Of a stretch of DNA of 64,000 bases, positions 41,481 through 48,779 are shown piece by piece. Under the pieces are notes generated by a model that was given only the letters and a program-made list of their open reading frames with translations, did no database searches and was not told where the DNA came from. The translations under genes and the position numbers were made by a program. Within the stretch, counting starts at the first letter, position 1; the number at the start of each line of letters is the position of its first letter. Origin of the DNA: Hyphomicrobiales bacterium (lineage in GTDB: Bacteria > Pseudomonadota > Alphaproteobacteria > Rhizobiales > Beijerinckiaceae); contig JADJVD010000003.1 of NCBI GenBank assembly GCA_016716745.1, forward strand, positions 21,001 to 85,000, written 5' to 3'.

Positions 41481-42314
41481 ATGGCTTCTGTCACGAGATT
41501 TCCGCATGGGGCGCCAACGATCATGAGCGTCGCTCACGCCGGAGGCCAGGGAAAAACGACGCTCGCTCAATTGCTGTATATCGCCAGCAAGAAGGGCGGG
41601 GTTCCCTACAAGCTCTGCTCGGCCGATTTCGTCGACGAGTCGGGCCACTCCAAGCTCGGAAAGCTGTATCCGAAGGCGGTGACGGAGTTCGGGCCGGGCG
41701 CGCGGCTGACGCTGGCGCGCAACCAGAACAACACCAACGCGCCGCTGCGCTACTGGGACGCGATCGGCCCGGTCTTCCTCGAAGGCGGCTCGATCATCGA
41801 CGTCGGCGCCAATGTGATCTCGGGCATCGTCGAGTGGGGGGTGGACCGCAACGTCGCCTCGCTGATGGAGCGGCGCAAGGCGCCCGGCGTCGATCTGTTC
41901 TGCGTCTGCAAATCGCAGAAGCACGCGCTCGACGACATGCACACGCTGGTCAAAAACGTCATCTCCGACAAGCCGTTCCAGGTCAACCGGATCATTGTGG
42001 TCAAGAACGAAATCGGCGGGCCGTTCTATTCGAGCTTCGAGGAAGGGCTGCGCGGGGCCTTCCCCGACCAGCACCTGACCTTCATGAACCTGCGCGCCTG
42101 TCAGGCCGAGATCTGGCCGGCGATCGAGCGGCACGGCGTCTCGCTGGAGACGATCGTCGGCTCGGACGAGGACCGTCTGATGGCGCTGCTCGACGTCGAT
42201 CTGTGGACCGCCTCGGCGGGCCTCGCCGAAATCCGGGCCTGGGTCGACAATTGCATGCGCGTCATCCGCGAGCTCGATCTGTTCGACCGCAAGGAGGCGC
42301 GGGCGATCGCCTGA
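41481..42314 (+). CDS. P-loop ATPase of the ParA/MinD-like class, function unknown
   Basis: 277 residues. An N-terminal Walker A reads AHAGGQGKTTLAQ (about residues 17-29) and a Walker B-like strand reads GSIIDVGAN. The layout resembles SIMIBI-class NTPases such as ParA, CobQ or conjugative TraL-like proteins. The signature Lys that precedes GGxGKT in ParA/MinD is missing (Ala instead), so typical ParA dimer chemistry is doubtful. The ATG at 41481 has AGGAGAGG upstream. No ParB, parS, replication or transfer gene is next to it. I do not recognise a named family. Confidence 0.65.
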   Translation: MASVTRFPHGAPTIMSVAHAGGQGKTTLAQLLYIASKKGGVPYKLCSADFVDESGHSKLGKLYPKAVTEFGPGARLTLARNQNNTNAPLRYWDAIGPVFLEGGSIIDVGANVISGIVEWGVDRNVASLMERRKAPGVDLFCVCKSQKHALDDMHTLVKNVISDKPFQVNRIIVVKNEIGGPFYSSFEEGLRGAFPDQHLTFMNLRACQAEIWPAIERHGVSLETIVGSDEDRLMALLDVDLWTASAGLAEIRAWVDNCMRVIRELDLFDRKEARAIA

Positions 42315-42414
42315 TCGGACCCATCCACGCCGATTGACGGCGCCGAGCGCGCCTCCCATATGCGCGGGAGGCCCGCGCAACGGCGCGCGGGCGGAAAACG
42401 CCCGGGCCGACGGG

Positions 42415-42442
42415 TCTCAGGGTCGCCTTCTCAGGGTTGCCT
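42415..42442. repeat. Two tandem 14-bp units before purC
   Basis: TCTCAGGGTCGCCT (42415-42428) is followed directly by TCTCAGGGTTGCCT (42429-42442). The 265-nt gap between the ATPase gene and purC otherwise holds a GGGCG-GAAAA-CGCCC hairpin near 42390-42405, perhaps a terminator for the upstream gene, and no gene. Confidence 0.6.
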
Positions 42443-42579
42443 TGGCGAGCGGAAGGGGCTAGAGCCCGGTCCATGCGGCCCGGGGGCTCCGGCGCGACGC
42501 GCCCGATGCGTCGGGCGAGCGCCGCCGAATCAAGGAGTGCAGGCCGCGCATGGATTTCCTCGAGAAACGGTTGATTGCG

Positions 42580-43344
42580 ATGAACCGCCGCCGACGCATT
42601 TACGAAGGCAAGGCGAAGGTGCTCTACGAGGGCCCGGAGCCCGGCACCCTGATCCAGCACTTCAAGGACGACGCCACCGCCTTCAACGCGAAGAAGCACG
42701 ACGTCATCGACGGCAAGGGCGTGCTCAACAACCGCATTTCCGAGTACATCTTCCAGCATCTCAACGACATCGGCGTGCCGACCCACTTCATCCGCCGGCT
42801 CAACATGCGCGAGCAGTTGATCCGCGAGGTCGAGATCGTGCCGCTCGAGGTGGTCGTGCGCAACGTCGCGGCCGGCTCGCTGTCGACGCGGCTCGGAATC
42901 GAGGAAGGCACGCAGCTGCCGCGCTCGATCATCGAGTTCTATTACAAGAACGACGCGCTCAACGATCCGATGGTGTCGGAAGAGCACATCACCGCCTTCG
43001 GCTGGGCGACGCCGCAGGAAATCGACGACATCATGGCGCTGGCCATCCGCGTCAACGACTTCCTGTCGGGGCTCTTTCTGGGCGTCGGCATCCGTCTCGT
43101 CGACTTCAAGATGGAGACCGGGCGGCTGTGGGAAGGCGACATGATGCGCATCGTCGTCGCCGACGAAATCTCCCCCGATTCGTGCCGCCTGTGGGACATC
43201 AAGTCGAACGACAAGCTCGACAAGGATCGTTTCCGCCGCGACATGGGCGGCCTCGTCGAAGCCTATTCGGAGGTGGCGCGCCGCCTCGGCATCATGAACG
43301 ACAACGAGCCGCCGCGCGGCACCGGACCCAAGCTCGTCAAGTGA
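42580..43344 (+). CDS. purC: SAICAR synthetase (phosphoribosylaminoimidazole-succinocarboxamide synthase)
   Basis: 254 residues from the ATG at 42580 (MNRRRRIYEGKAKVLYEG), which matches the normal family start; an ATG at 42550 would add ten residues and has a somewhat better AAGGAG, so it cannot be excluded. ATP-binding elements YEGKAKVLYEG and FKDDATAF, and the substrate-binding EVVVRNVAAGSLSTRLG and DFKMETGR segments are intact. It joins aspartate to CAIR in purine synthesis. A clear intrinsic terminator follows 33 nt after the stop, which separates it from purS and purQ almost 3 kb further on. Confidence 0.97.
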   Translation: MNRRRRIYEGKAKVLYEGPEPGTLIQHFKDDATAFNAKKHDVIDGKGVLNNRISEYIFQHLNDIGVPTHFIRRLNMREQLIREVEIVPLEVVVRNVAAGSLSTRLGIEEGTQLPRSIIEFYYKNDALNDPMVSEEHITAFGWATPQEIDDIMALAIRVNDFLSGLFLGVGIRLVDFKMETGRLWEGDMMRIVVADEISPDSCRLWDIKSNDKLDKDRFRRDMGGLVEAYSEVARRLGIMNDNEPPRGTGPKLVK

Positions 43345-44264
43345 GCAGGGCGCGCGCAGCGGGCGACGCAGTTCAGGGGGCGGCCGAAAGGTCGCCCTTT
43401 TCGTTTGCCGCGCTGCGGCGCGCGGGCGTCGCCGCCGTCCTCGCGCTGACGATGGCGGGCGCGGGGCGCGCCGAGCCGGCCCCGGCGGGCGACTCCGCCG
43501 TCGCCGATCTCGGCGATCTGTCGTTCGAGGTCTTCATTTTCCGTCCGACGCGCTGCGCGCCGACCGGACTTCTCGTCGTGTTCCATGGACTCGGGCGCGA
43601 CGCGGCCGCCTATCGCGACGCGGCCGTCCCGCTCGCCGAGGCGCACTGCCTCATGGTCGCCGCGCCGCTGTTCGACGCGGCGCGGTTCCCGGCCTGGCGC
43701 TACCAGCGCGGCGGGCTGGCGCGCGGCGGGCGCGTCCTGCCGCAAGCGGTCTGGACCGTCGGGTTCGCGTCGCGGATCGCCGACTGGGCGCGGGCGCGGG
43801 AGGGCAGGCCGGACTGGCCGGTCGCCTATCTCGGCCATTCCGCCGGGGCGCAGTATCTGTCCCGCGTCGCCGCCTTCGCCGCCCCGCCGGCGCGGCGGAT
43901 CGCGATCGCCGACCCGTCGAGCTGGGTGTCGCCCTCGCTCGAGACGGAGGCGCCTTACGGCTTCGGCGGCGCTCTTCCGCCGGCCGAGGCCGAGGCGGCG
44001 CTGCGGCGCTATCTCGCCCTGCCCATCGTCCTGCTGGCCGGGGCGAAGGATACGGGCGCGCGCAACCTGTCGCGGGCCCCTGAGGCCGAGCGGCAGGGCG
44101 CGAACCGGCTGGAGCGCGCCCGCACCATCTTCGCCGAGGGGCAGGCCGCCGCGCAGGCGCGCGGCGTTCCGTTCGGCTGGCGGCTCGTCGTCGTTCCGGG
44201 CGTCGCCCACAGCGCGCGGCGCAACTTCGCCACGCCGGAAACGCGGGCCGCGCTGGCCCCATGA
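43341..44264 (+). CDS. Secreted alpha/beta hydrolase
   Basis: 307 residues if read from the GTG at 43341 that overlaps the purC stop. A signal peptide is clear (LRRAGVAAVLALTMAGAGRA). The mature part has the hydrolase oxyanion region VVFHGLGRDA, the nucleophile elbow YLGHSAGAQY and a C-terminal GVAHSAR with the probable catalytic His. The start is a problem: the only in-frame start before the signal peptide puts the purC terminator inside this gene's first codons, while the next in-frame ATG (43452) would cut the signal away. Substrate unknown; polyester or feruloyl-esterase-like enzymes share this pattern. Confidence 0.7.
   Translation: MSRARAAGDAVQGAAERSPFSFAALRRAGVAAVLALTMAGAGRAEPAPAGDSAVADLGDLSFEVFIFRPTRCAPTGLLVVFHGLGRDAAAYRDAAVPLAEAHCLMVAAPLFDAARFPAWRYQRGGLARGGRVLPQAVWTVGFASRIADWARAREGRPDWPVAYLGHSAGAQYLSRVAAFAAPPARRIAIADPSSWVSPSLETEAPYGFGGALPPAEAEAALRRYLALPIVLLAGAKDTGARNLSRAPEAERQGANRLERARTIFAEGQAAAQARGVPFGWRLVVVPGVAHSARRNFATPETRAALAP
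43378..43401 (+). terminator. Intrinsic terminator of purC
   Basis: GGGCGGCC (43378-43385), a GAAA tetraloop and GGTCGCCC (43390-43397) form an 8-bp stem with one G-T pair, followed by TTTT (43398-43401). This is a textbook intrinsic terminator. It lies inside the open reading frame of the downstream hydrolase. Confidence 0.85.
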
Positions 44265-44322
44265 TCCGCGCCGCGACGCGCGGGCGCCTTGCGGCGGCCG
44301 CGCCGGCGCGCGACACAGGCGC

Positions 44323-46140
44323 ATGACCGCGACGCCGCCTCCGCCGCTCGACGTTCTGGCGCTCTATCCGCGCATGACCGGCTGGTTCCAGCCGACGCTG
44401 CTGCTGCGCCTGCTGCGCCGCGTCGTCGTGTCGGAGACCTTCGGCCAATACGCCGACCGCCGCCTGCTCGTCGCCGCGCTCGACACGGTGAGCAAGAAGG
44501 AACATCTGCGCCGCGCGCGGATGCTGATGGAGGACGGCCCCGGCCGCATCGTTCCGGACGAGGACGGGGCGATCTGGATCGACTACCTCGCCGATCTCGG
44601 CGACGGCTTCGATTCCACCTACGCGGTCGCCTGCCTGCTGGCGCAGGAGCGGCTGGAGGTCGACGGCGTAGCGACGCGGCGCGGGCAGGCGCTGTTCATG
44701 GGCGGCGACGAGGTCTATCCCGACGCCTCGGCCGAGAACTACCAGCGCAAGCTCGTCGATCCCTATGGCTGGGCCTTTCCCGATCCCGATCCGCACAGCG
44801 CCGAGGGGCCCTCGCTCTACGCCATTCCCGGCAACCACGACTGGTATGACGGGCTCGTCTCGTTTCTCGCCATCTTCACGCGCGAGGGCGGCGCGCATCT
44901 GGGCGGCTGGCGCACGCGCCAGCGGCGCTCCTATTTCGCCGTGCAGGTCGCCCCGCGCTGGTGGGTGTGGGGCATCGACGCGCAGCTCGCCGATCGCGTC
45001 GACCAGCCGCAGGCCGACTATTTCGCGCTGATCGCGCGCGACATGCCCGAGGGCTCGAACGTCATCCTTCTCGCGCCCGAACCCGGCTGGCTCTACGCCG
45101 AGAAGCGGGCGGAGCGCCCGCTCGGCGTCATCGACGACGTGGCGGCGATCGCCATCCGCAACTGCAAGGGCGCGCGCATCCCGCTCGTGCTGTCGGGAGA
45201 CCGGCACCACTATAGCCGCTATGTCGCCGAACGCGGCGGCGCGCAGTTCGTCACCTCCGGGGGCGGCGGCGCCTATCTGCATCCGACGCACGATCTGCCT
45301 GCGCGCGTCGCCTTCGCCGGGGACGGCGGGCCGTCCTGGTTGGATGTCGGCGTCGAGGGCATCGCGCTCGGGCGGGACGGAGACGGCGGGCGCCCCGGCT
45401 CGGCGCCCGACGCGCCGGCGGCGCTGTATCCGAGCCGCGCCGAGAGCCTGCGGCTGCTCAACCGGGCGCTGCTGTTTCCCTGGCTCAATCCGGGCTTCGC
45501 GGGCCTGTTTGGCGTCCTCTACGCGCTGATGGGGGCGGTGGCGGCGCTGCTGCCGGTCGATTCGCTGTATCTGGTTCCGCTCGGCTTCCTCGCGCTGTTC
45601 CACGCCTATGCGCGGCGGCGCGAAAGCTCGACGCTGTTCGTCGCGACGGTCGCCTTCGTGAACGCGCTCGCGCATGCGGCGGCCGTCTTCGCGCTGCTGT
45701 GGCTGCTGCGCTCGTTCCTGCATCAATTGCCGCCGGTCCTGTCCGGTCCGCGCGGCGCTTTCGCGATGATCTCGCTCGGCATGATCGTGCTCGGCGGGGC
45801 GGTCGGCGCCTCGCTCGCGGGCTTCGCCTTCTTCGCCCTGTCGCGCTGGTTCGGCGCCGATCCGGAGGACGCCTTTTCCGGGATGCGGCTCGATTCGCAT
45901 CGCAATTTCCTGCGCATCCGGATCGAGGCCGAGACGGCGACGCTGTATGCGATTGGCCTCGAACATCCTCCGGCGCGACGCGACTGGCGGGCCAATGCGG
46001 AGCGCGCGGGCGTTCCCGCGCCGGCCTTCGTCCCCGTTCGTCCGCTCGCCCCGCATCTGATCGAGCGGCCGGTGAGGATCGCGGGCCTGCGTTCGGCCGA
46101 GGCCGGGCGCCCCCTCGACGCGGGCGGCGGAAGCGCCTAA
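44323..46140 (+). CDS. Metallophosphoesterase with C-terminal membrane domain
   Basis: 605 residues. The calcineurin-like metallophosphatase core (~70-330) is recognised by GGDEVYPDAS, IPGNHDWYDG and LSGDRHHYSRY, which provide most of the dimetal ligands; the first motif is in DLGDGFDSTY. From ~390 to 510 there are about five membrane helices, followed by a soluble C-terminal tail of ~80 residues. The enzyme would hydrolyse a phosphoester at the membrane; substrate unknown. It lies 58 nt after the hydrolase gene and 39 nt before purS. I know of no reason for such a protein to be part of purine synthesis. Confidence 0.85.
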   Translation: MTATPPPPLDVLALYPRMTGWFQPTLLLRLLRRVVVSETFGQYADRRLLVAALDTVSKKEHLRRARMLMEDGPGRIVPDEDGAIWIDYLADLGDGFDSTYAVACLLAQERLEVDGVATRRGQALFMGGDEVYPDASAENYQRKLVDPYGWAFPDPDPHSAEGPSLYAIPGNHDWYDGLVSFLAIFTREGGAHLGGWRTRQRRSYFAVQVAPRWWVWGIDAQLADRVDQPQADYFALIARDMPEGSNVILLAPEPGWLYAEKRAERPLGVIDDVAAIAIRNCKGARIPLVLSGDRHHYSRYVAERGGAQFVTSGGGGAYLHPTHDLPARVAFAGDGGPSWLDVGVEGIALGRDGDGGRPGSAPDAPAALYPSRAESLRLLNRALLFPWLNPGFAGLFGVLYALMGAVAALLPVDSLYLVPLGFLALFHAYARRRESSTLFVATVAFVNALAHAAAVFALLWLLRSFLHQLPPVLSGPRGAFAMISLGMIVLGGAVGASLAGFAFFALSRWFGADPEDAFSGMRLDSHRNFLRIRIEAETATLYAIGLEHPPARRDWRANAERAGVPAPAFVPVRPLAPHLIERPVRIAGLRSAEAGRPLDAGGGSA

Positions 46141-46179
46141 AGCGTCGCGGCATCCGTTCCCCATTTGCCGAGCCCGCCC

Positions 46180-46422
46180 ATGAAAGCCCGCGTCGTCGTC
46201 ACCCTGAAGTCCGGCGTCCTCGATCCGCAGGGCAAGGCCATCGAGGGCGCGCTCGCCTCGCTCGGCGTGCCGGGCGTCGCCTCGGTGCGGCAGGGCAAGG
46301 TGTTCGACATCGAGATGGCGGCCGGCGACAAGGCGGCGGCGGAAGCCGCGCTGAAGCAGGCCTGCGAGAAGCTGCTCGCCAACACGGTGGTGGAGAACTA
46401 TCGCGTGGAGATCGCCGGCTGA
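46180..46422 (+). CDS. purS: Phosphoribosylformylglycinamidine synthase subunit PurS
   Basis: 80 residues, the standard length, with the ferredoxin-like pattern MKARVVVTLKSGVLDPQGKAIEGAL and the C-terminal ANTVVENYRVEI. PurS bridges PurQ and PurL and helps channel ammonia to the synthase. The ATG at 46180 starts exactly at the family N-terminus. Its stop overlaps the purQ start as TGATG, so the two subunits are translated together. Confidence 0.96.
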   Translation: MKARVVVTLKSGVLDPQGKAIEGALASLGVPGVASVRQGKVFDIEMAAGDKAAAEAALKQACEKLLANTVVENYRVEIAG

Positions 46423-47108
46423 TGCGCGCCGCCGTCGTCACCTTCCCCGGCTCCAATCGCGAGGGCGACGCCGCCCGGGCGATCCGTCAGGCGACCGGGC
46501 GCGAGCCCGTCCATGTCTGGCACGCCGACACGGCGCTGCCGGTCGGCGTCGATCTCGTCGTCCTGCCCGGCGGCTTCTCCTATGGCGACTATCTGCGCTG
46601 CGGCGCCATCGCCGGGCGCGCGCCGATCATGGACGCGGTGCGCGCGCATGCGGCGCGCGGGGGCTATGTGCTCGGCGTCTGCAACGGCTTCCAGATCCTG
46701 TGCGAGAGTGGGCTGCTGCCGGGCGTGCTGATGCGCAACCGCGACCTGCGCTTCGTCTGCCGGATGCAGCATCTGCGCGTCGAGCGCGCCGACACCGCCT
46801 ACACGACGCGCTACGCCAAGGGGCAGGCCATCGAGGTCTGCATCGCCCATGGCGAGGGCAATTACGAGGCGCATGAGCAGACCATCGCGCGGCTCGAGGG
46901 CGAGGGGCTCGTCGCCTTCCGCTATTGCGACGCGGCGGGCCTCGTCGGCGGGGCGGCGAACCCGAACGGCTCGACCAACGACATCGCCGGCATCTACTCC
47001 GACAATCTGCGCGTGCTCGGCATGATGCCGCATCCGGAAAACCTGATCGATCCGCTGGTCGGCGGAACCGACGGGCGCGGCCTGTTCGAGAGCCTCGCGG
47101 CGGCGTAG
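46422..47108 (+). CDS. purQ: Phosphoribosylformylglycinamidine synthase glutaminase subunit PurQ
   Basis: 228 residues. Class I amidotransferase with the catalytic Cys in LGVCNGFQIL and the His/Glu pair in MMPHPENL; PGSNREGD at the N-terminus and GGFSYGDYLRCG are typical PurQ segments. It releases ammonia from glutamine for the PurL step of purine synthesis. The start overlaps purS. The partner gene purL is 3.2 kb downstream, separated by three small exported-protein genes and a minus-strand TadE-like gene. Confidence 0.97.
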   Translation: MRAAVVTFPGSNREGDAARAIRQATGREPVHVWHADTALPVGVDLVVLPGGFSYGDYLRCGAIAGRAPIMDAVRAHAARGGYVLGVCNGFQILCESGLLPGVLMRNRDLRFVCRMQHLRVERADTAYTTRYAKGQAIEVCIAHGEGNYEAHEQTIARLEGEGLVAFRYCDAAGLVGGAANPNGSTNDIAGIYSDNLRVLGMMPHPENLIDPLVGGTDGRGLFESLAAA

Positions 47109-47138
47109 CCTGACGCTCCCTCGACACGGGAGCGTTCC

Positions 47139-47726
47139 ATGAAGCTTCGGATCGGCGCGCTGGCGTTCGGCTGCGCAATGGCGGCCGTTAGCGCAGCGCA
47201 GGCCAGTTCGCCCGAATTCCTGCAACGGCTGATGGGCGCGGCGGGCAAGGACGGCCGGCAGGCCGCCTGCTTCAAGCGCGTCTACGACGCTGCGCATCTG
47301 AAGAGCCATCCGCAGCAGAACGTGCAGCGGATGACGCTGCTCGTCGTCGTCGATCCCGATGCGGGATCGACCAATCCGTCGGTGTCGCTCGGCGTCGATT
47401 TCCGGCGCGGCAAGAATTTCCAGTCCGGCGGCTCCTGCGGAGAGATCAAGGACGAGAAGACCGGCGCCGCGCAGGCGCTGCGCTGCGGCGTCGATTGCGA
47501 CGGCGGGGAGATCGGCGTGTCGCTCAAGGACGACCGCTCCGTGCGCGTGACGATTCCCGACGGGGCGCGGCTGTGGCGGCCGGGGCGGGACGATGACGAC
47601 ATGAACAGCCGCCGGCGCTTCGGCGCCGACGACAAGCTATTTCGCGTCGACCGCACCAGCGGCGTCGACTGCCTGTCGCTCACGAGCGAGGCGGCGGTGA
47701 AGGCGCTGTTGCGCGGCGCGCGCTGA
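47139..47726 (+). CDS. Secreted protein of unknown function, cysteine-containing
   Basis: 195 residues. A signal peptide is clear (MKLRIGALAFGCAMAAVSAAQA), so the mature protein is periplasmic or secreted. It contains five cysteines (in QAACFK, GSCGE, LRCGVDCDGG and VDCLSL) that could form disulfides, and a very polar RPGRDDDDMNSRRR loop. GGGAG lies 8 nt before the ATG. I do not recognise a domain. It is the first of three consecutive small exported-protein genes. Confidence 0.75.
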   Translation: MKLRIGALAFGCAMAAVSAAQASSPEFLQRLMGAAGKDGRQAACFKRVYDAAHLKSHPQQNVQRMTLLVVVDPDAGSTNPSVSLGVDFRRGKNFQSGGSCGEIKDEKTGAAQALRCGVDCDGGEIGVSLKDDRSVRVTIPDGARLWRPGRDDDDMNSRRRFGADDKLFRVDRTSGVDCLSLTSEAAVKALLRGAR

Positions 47727-47765
47727 GCTCACTCGCGCAACGATGAAGGCGAGGGGACGCAGACG

Positions 47766-48212
47766 ATGAGAGGCGCTGGCGCATTCACCCGTCGGGAAGT
47801 CAACAGGGCGCTGCTGGCGACGGCCTTCGCCATGCTTGGCGGCGGAGACGCAAGCGCGGGCGCCCCGACGCGGCTGTTCGATTTCGCCATCGCCGGCGGG
47901 GACTATTACGAGCTCGAGGATGTGCTGGAGCGCATTGGCCCCGGTGTGAAACTGACGCTGGCGCGCGAACCCGCCAATCCCTACGACGCGGACGCGGTGG
48001 CGGTGCATCTCGACGGCGTCAAGCTCGGCTTCATCCCGCGCAGCGCCAACACGCCGGTCGCCCGTCTCCTCGATGGCGGCGCGCGCGTCTCGGCCGAAGT
48101 CGTGCGGATGCTGGACATCGAACGCTACGAGGATGTGCCGGAGGAGCTCGTCTACACCTCGTTCCTCAGCGGCGATCCGATGATCAGGCTCACCGTCGGC
48201 CGGCAGGCATGA
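47766..48212 (+). CDS. Exported HIRAN-domain protein
   Basis: 148 residues. The start has a twin-arginine-like leader (TRREVNRALLATAFAMLGGGDASA). The rest is a HIRAN domain: FDFAIAGGDYYELEDVL, then KLTLAREPANPYDADAVAV and KLGFIPRSANTPVARLLD, the strand pattern of HIRAN in HLTF/Rad5, where it grips single-stranded DNA ends. Bacterial stand-alone HIRAN proteins are known but unstudied. An exported one is odd, because the family is otherwise tied to DNA in the cytoplasm or nucleus. A start at a later codon would remove the leader, but GAGGGG sits properly before this ATG. Confidence 0.8.
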   Translation: MRGAGAFTRREVNRALLATAFAMLGGGDASAGAPTRLFDFAIAGGDYYELEDVLERIGPGVKLTLAREPANPYDADAVAVHLDGVKLGFIPRSANTPVARLLDGGARVSAEVVRMLDIERYEDVPEELVYTSFLSGDPMIRLTVGRQA

Positions 48213-48223
48213 GGGAGGTCGCG

Positions 48224-48691
48224 ATGAGCGAATTGAAACAGGACGTGCGCCGACGCGGATTGATCGCGGGGCTTGCCGGCGGGATCGGCGCGCTGTTCGG
48301 CGCGGCCGCGCGCGCGCAAGAGGTTGCACGGCCGGCGATGCGCGCGGGCCGCGCCGTCTATCATCTCGCCGATTTCGACAAGGCGGGCTTCGCGCTTGGC
48401 GCCATCGAGAACCACATCGCCGGCGTGCCGGCCGGCGAGGCGGACATCGTGCTCGTCGTGCACGGGCCGGCGCTGCGCGCCTTCCGGCGCGAGGGCTCGG
48501 TCGGCGATCTGCTCGCGCGCGCCGAGAAGGCGGGGCGGGCGGGCGTCGGCCTCGTCGCCTGCGGCAACACGATGAAGGGGATGCGCCTCGCGCTCGCCGA
48601 TCTTGCGCTCGGCTTTTCCGTCGACGAGCGCGGCGGGGTCGTGCGCATCGCCGAATTGCAGGCGCAGGGCTACGCCTACATCCGGCCCTGA
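48224..48691 (+). CDS. DsrE-family protein with export signal
   Basis: 155 residues from the ATG at 48224, chosen for GGGAGG 6 nt upstream; an ATG at 48209 overlapping the previous stop is an alternative. The N-terminus VRRRGLIAGLAGGIGALFGAAARAQ looks like a twin-arginine signal. The DsrE/YchN fold follows, with the conserved Cys in VACGNTMKG that carries persulfide in relatives. Exported DsrE proteins occur widely in Proteobacteria with little known function. It probably shares a transcript with the HIRAN gene. A double-strength hairpin ends the unit. Confidence 0.8.
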   Translation: MSELKQDVRRRGLIAGLAGGIGALFGAAARAQEVARPAMRAGRAVYHLADFDKAGFALGAIENHIAGVPAGEADIVLVVHGPALRAFRREGSVGDLLARAEKAGRAGVGLVACGNTMKGMRLALADLALGFSVDERGGVVRIAELQAQGYAYIRP

Positions 48692-48715
48692 CGCGAAAAG
48701 CCCTGACGCGAAAAG
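48686..48715. repeat. Tandem duplicated 15-bp sequence at the DsrE gene end
   Basis: CCCTGACGCGAAAAG occurs twice without a gap, at 48686-48700 and 48701-48715. The first copy contains the stop codon of the DsrE-like gene and the second runs into the terminator stem. Confidence 0.8.
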
Positions 48716-48748
48716 GCGCGGCGCCCTGTCTTGGGAGCGCCGCGCCTT
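48713..48748. terminator. Hairpin between convergent DsrE and TadE-like genes
   Basis: AAGGCGCGGCGC (48713-48724) pairs perfectly over 12 bp with GCGCCGCGCCTT (48737-48748) around a 12-nt loop. It is preceded by AAAA on the plus strand, which gives TTTT after the stem for minus-strand transcripts, so it is best placed to end the TadE/vWA transcript and may also serve the plus strand. Confidence 0.7.
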
Positions 48749-48779
48749 GGAGGGACCGGAAATGTTGCTCCGCCGGTCC

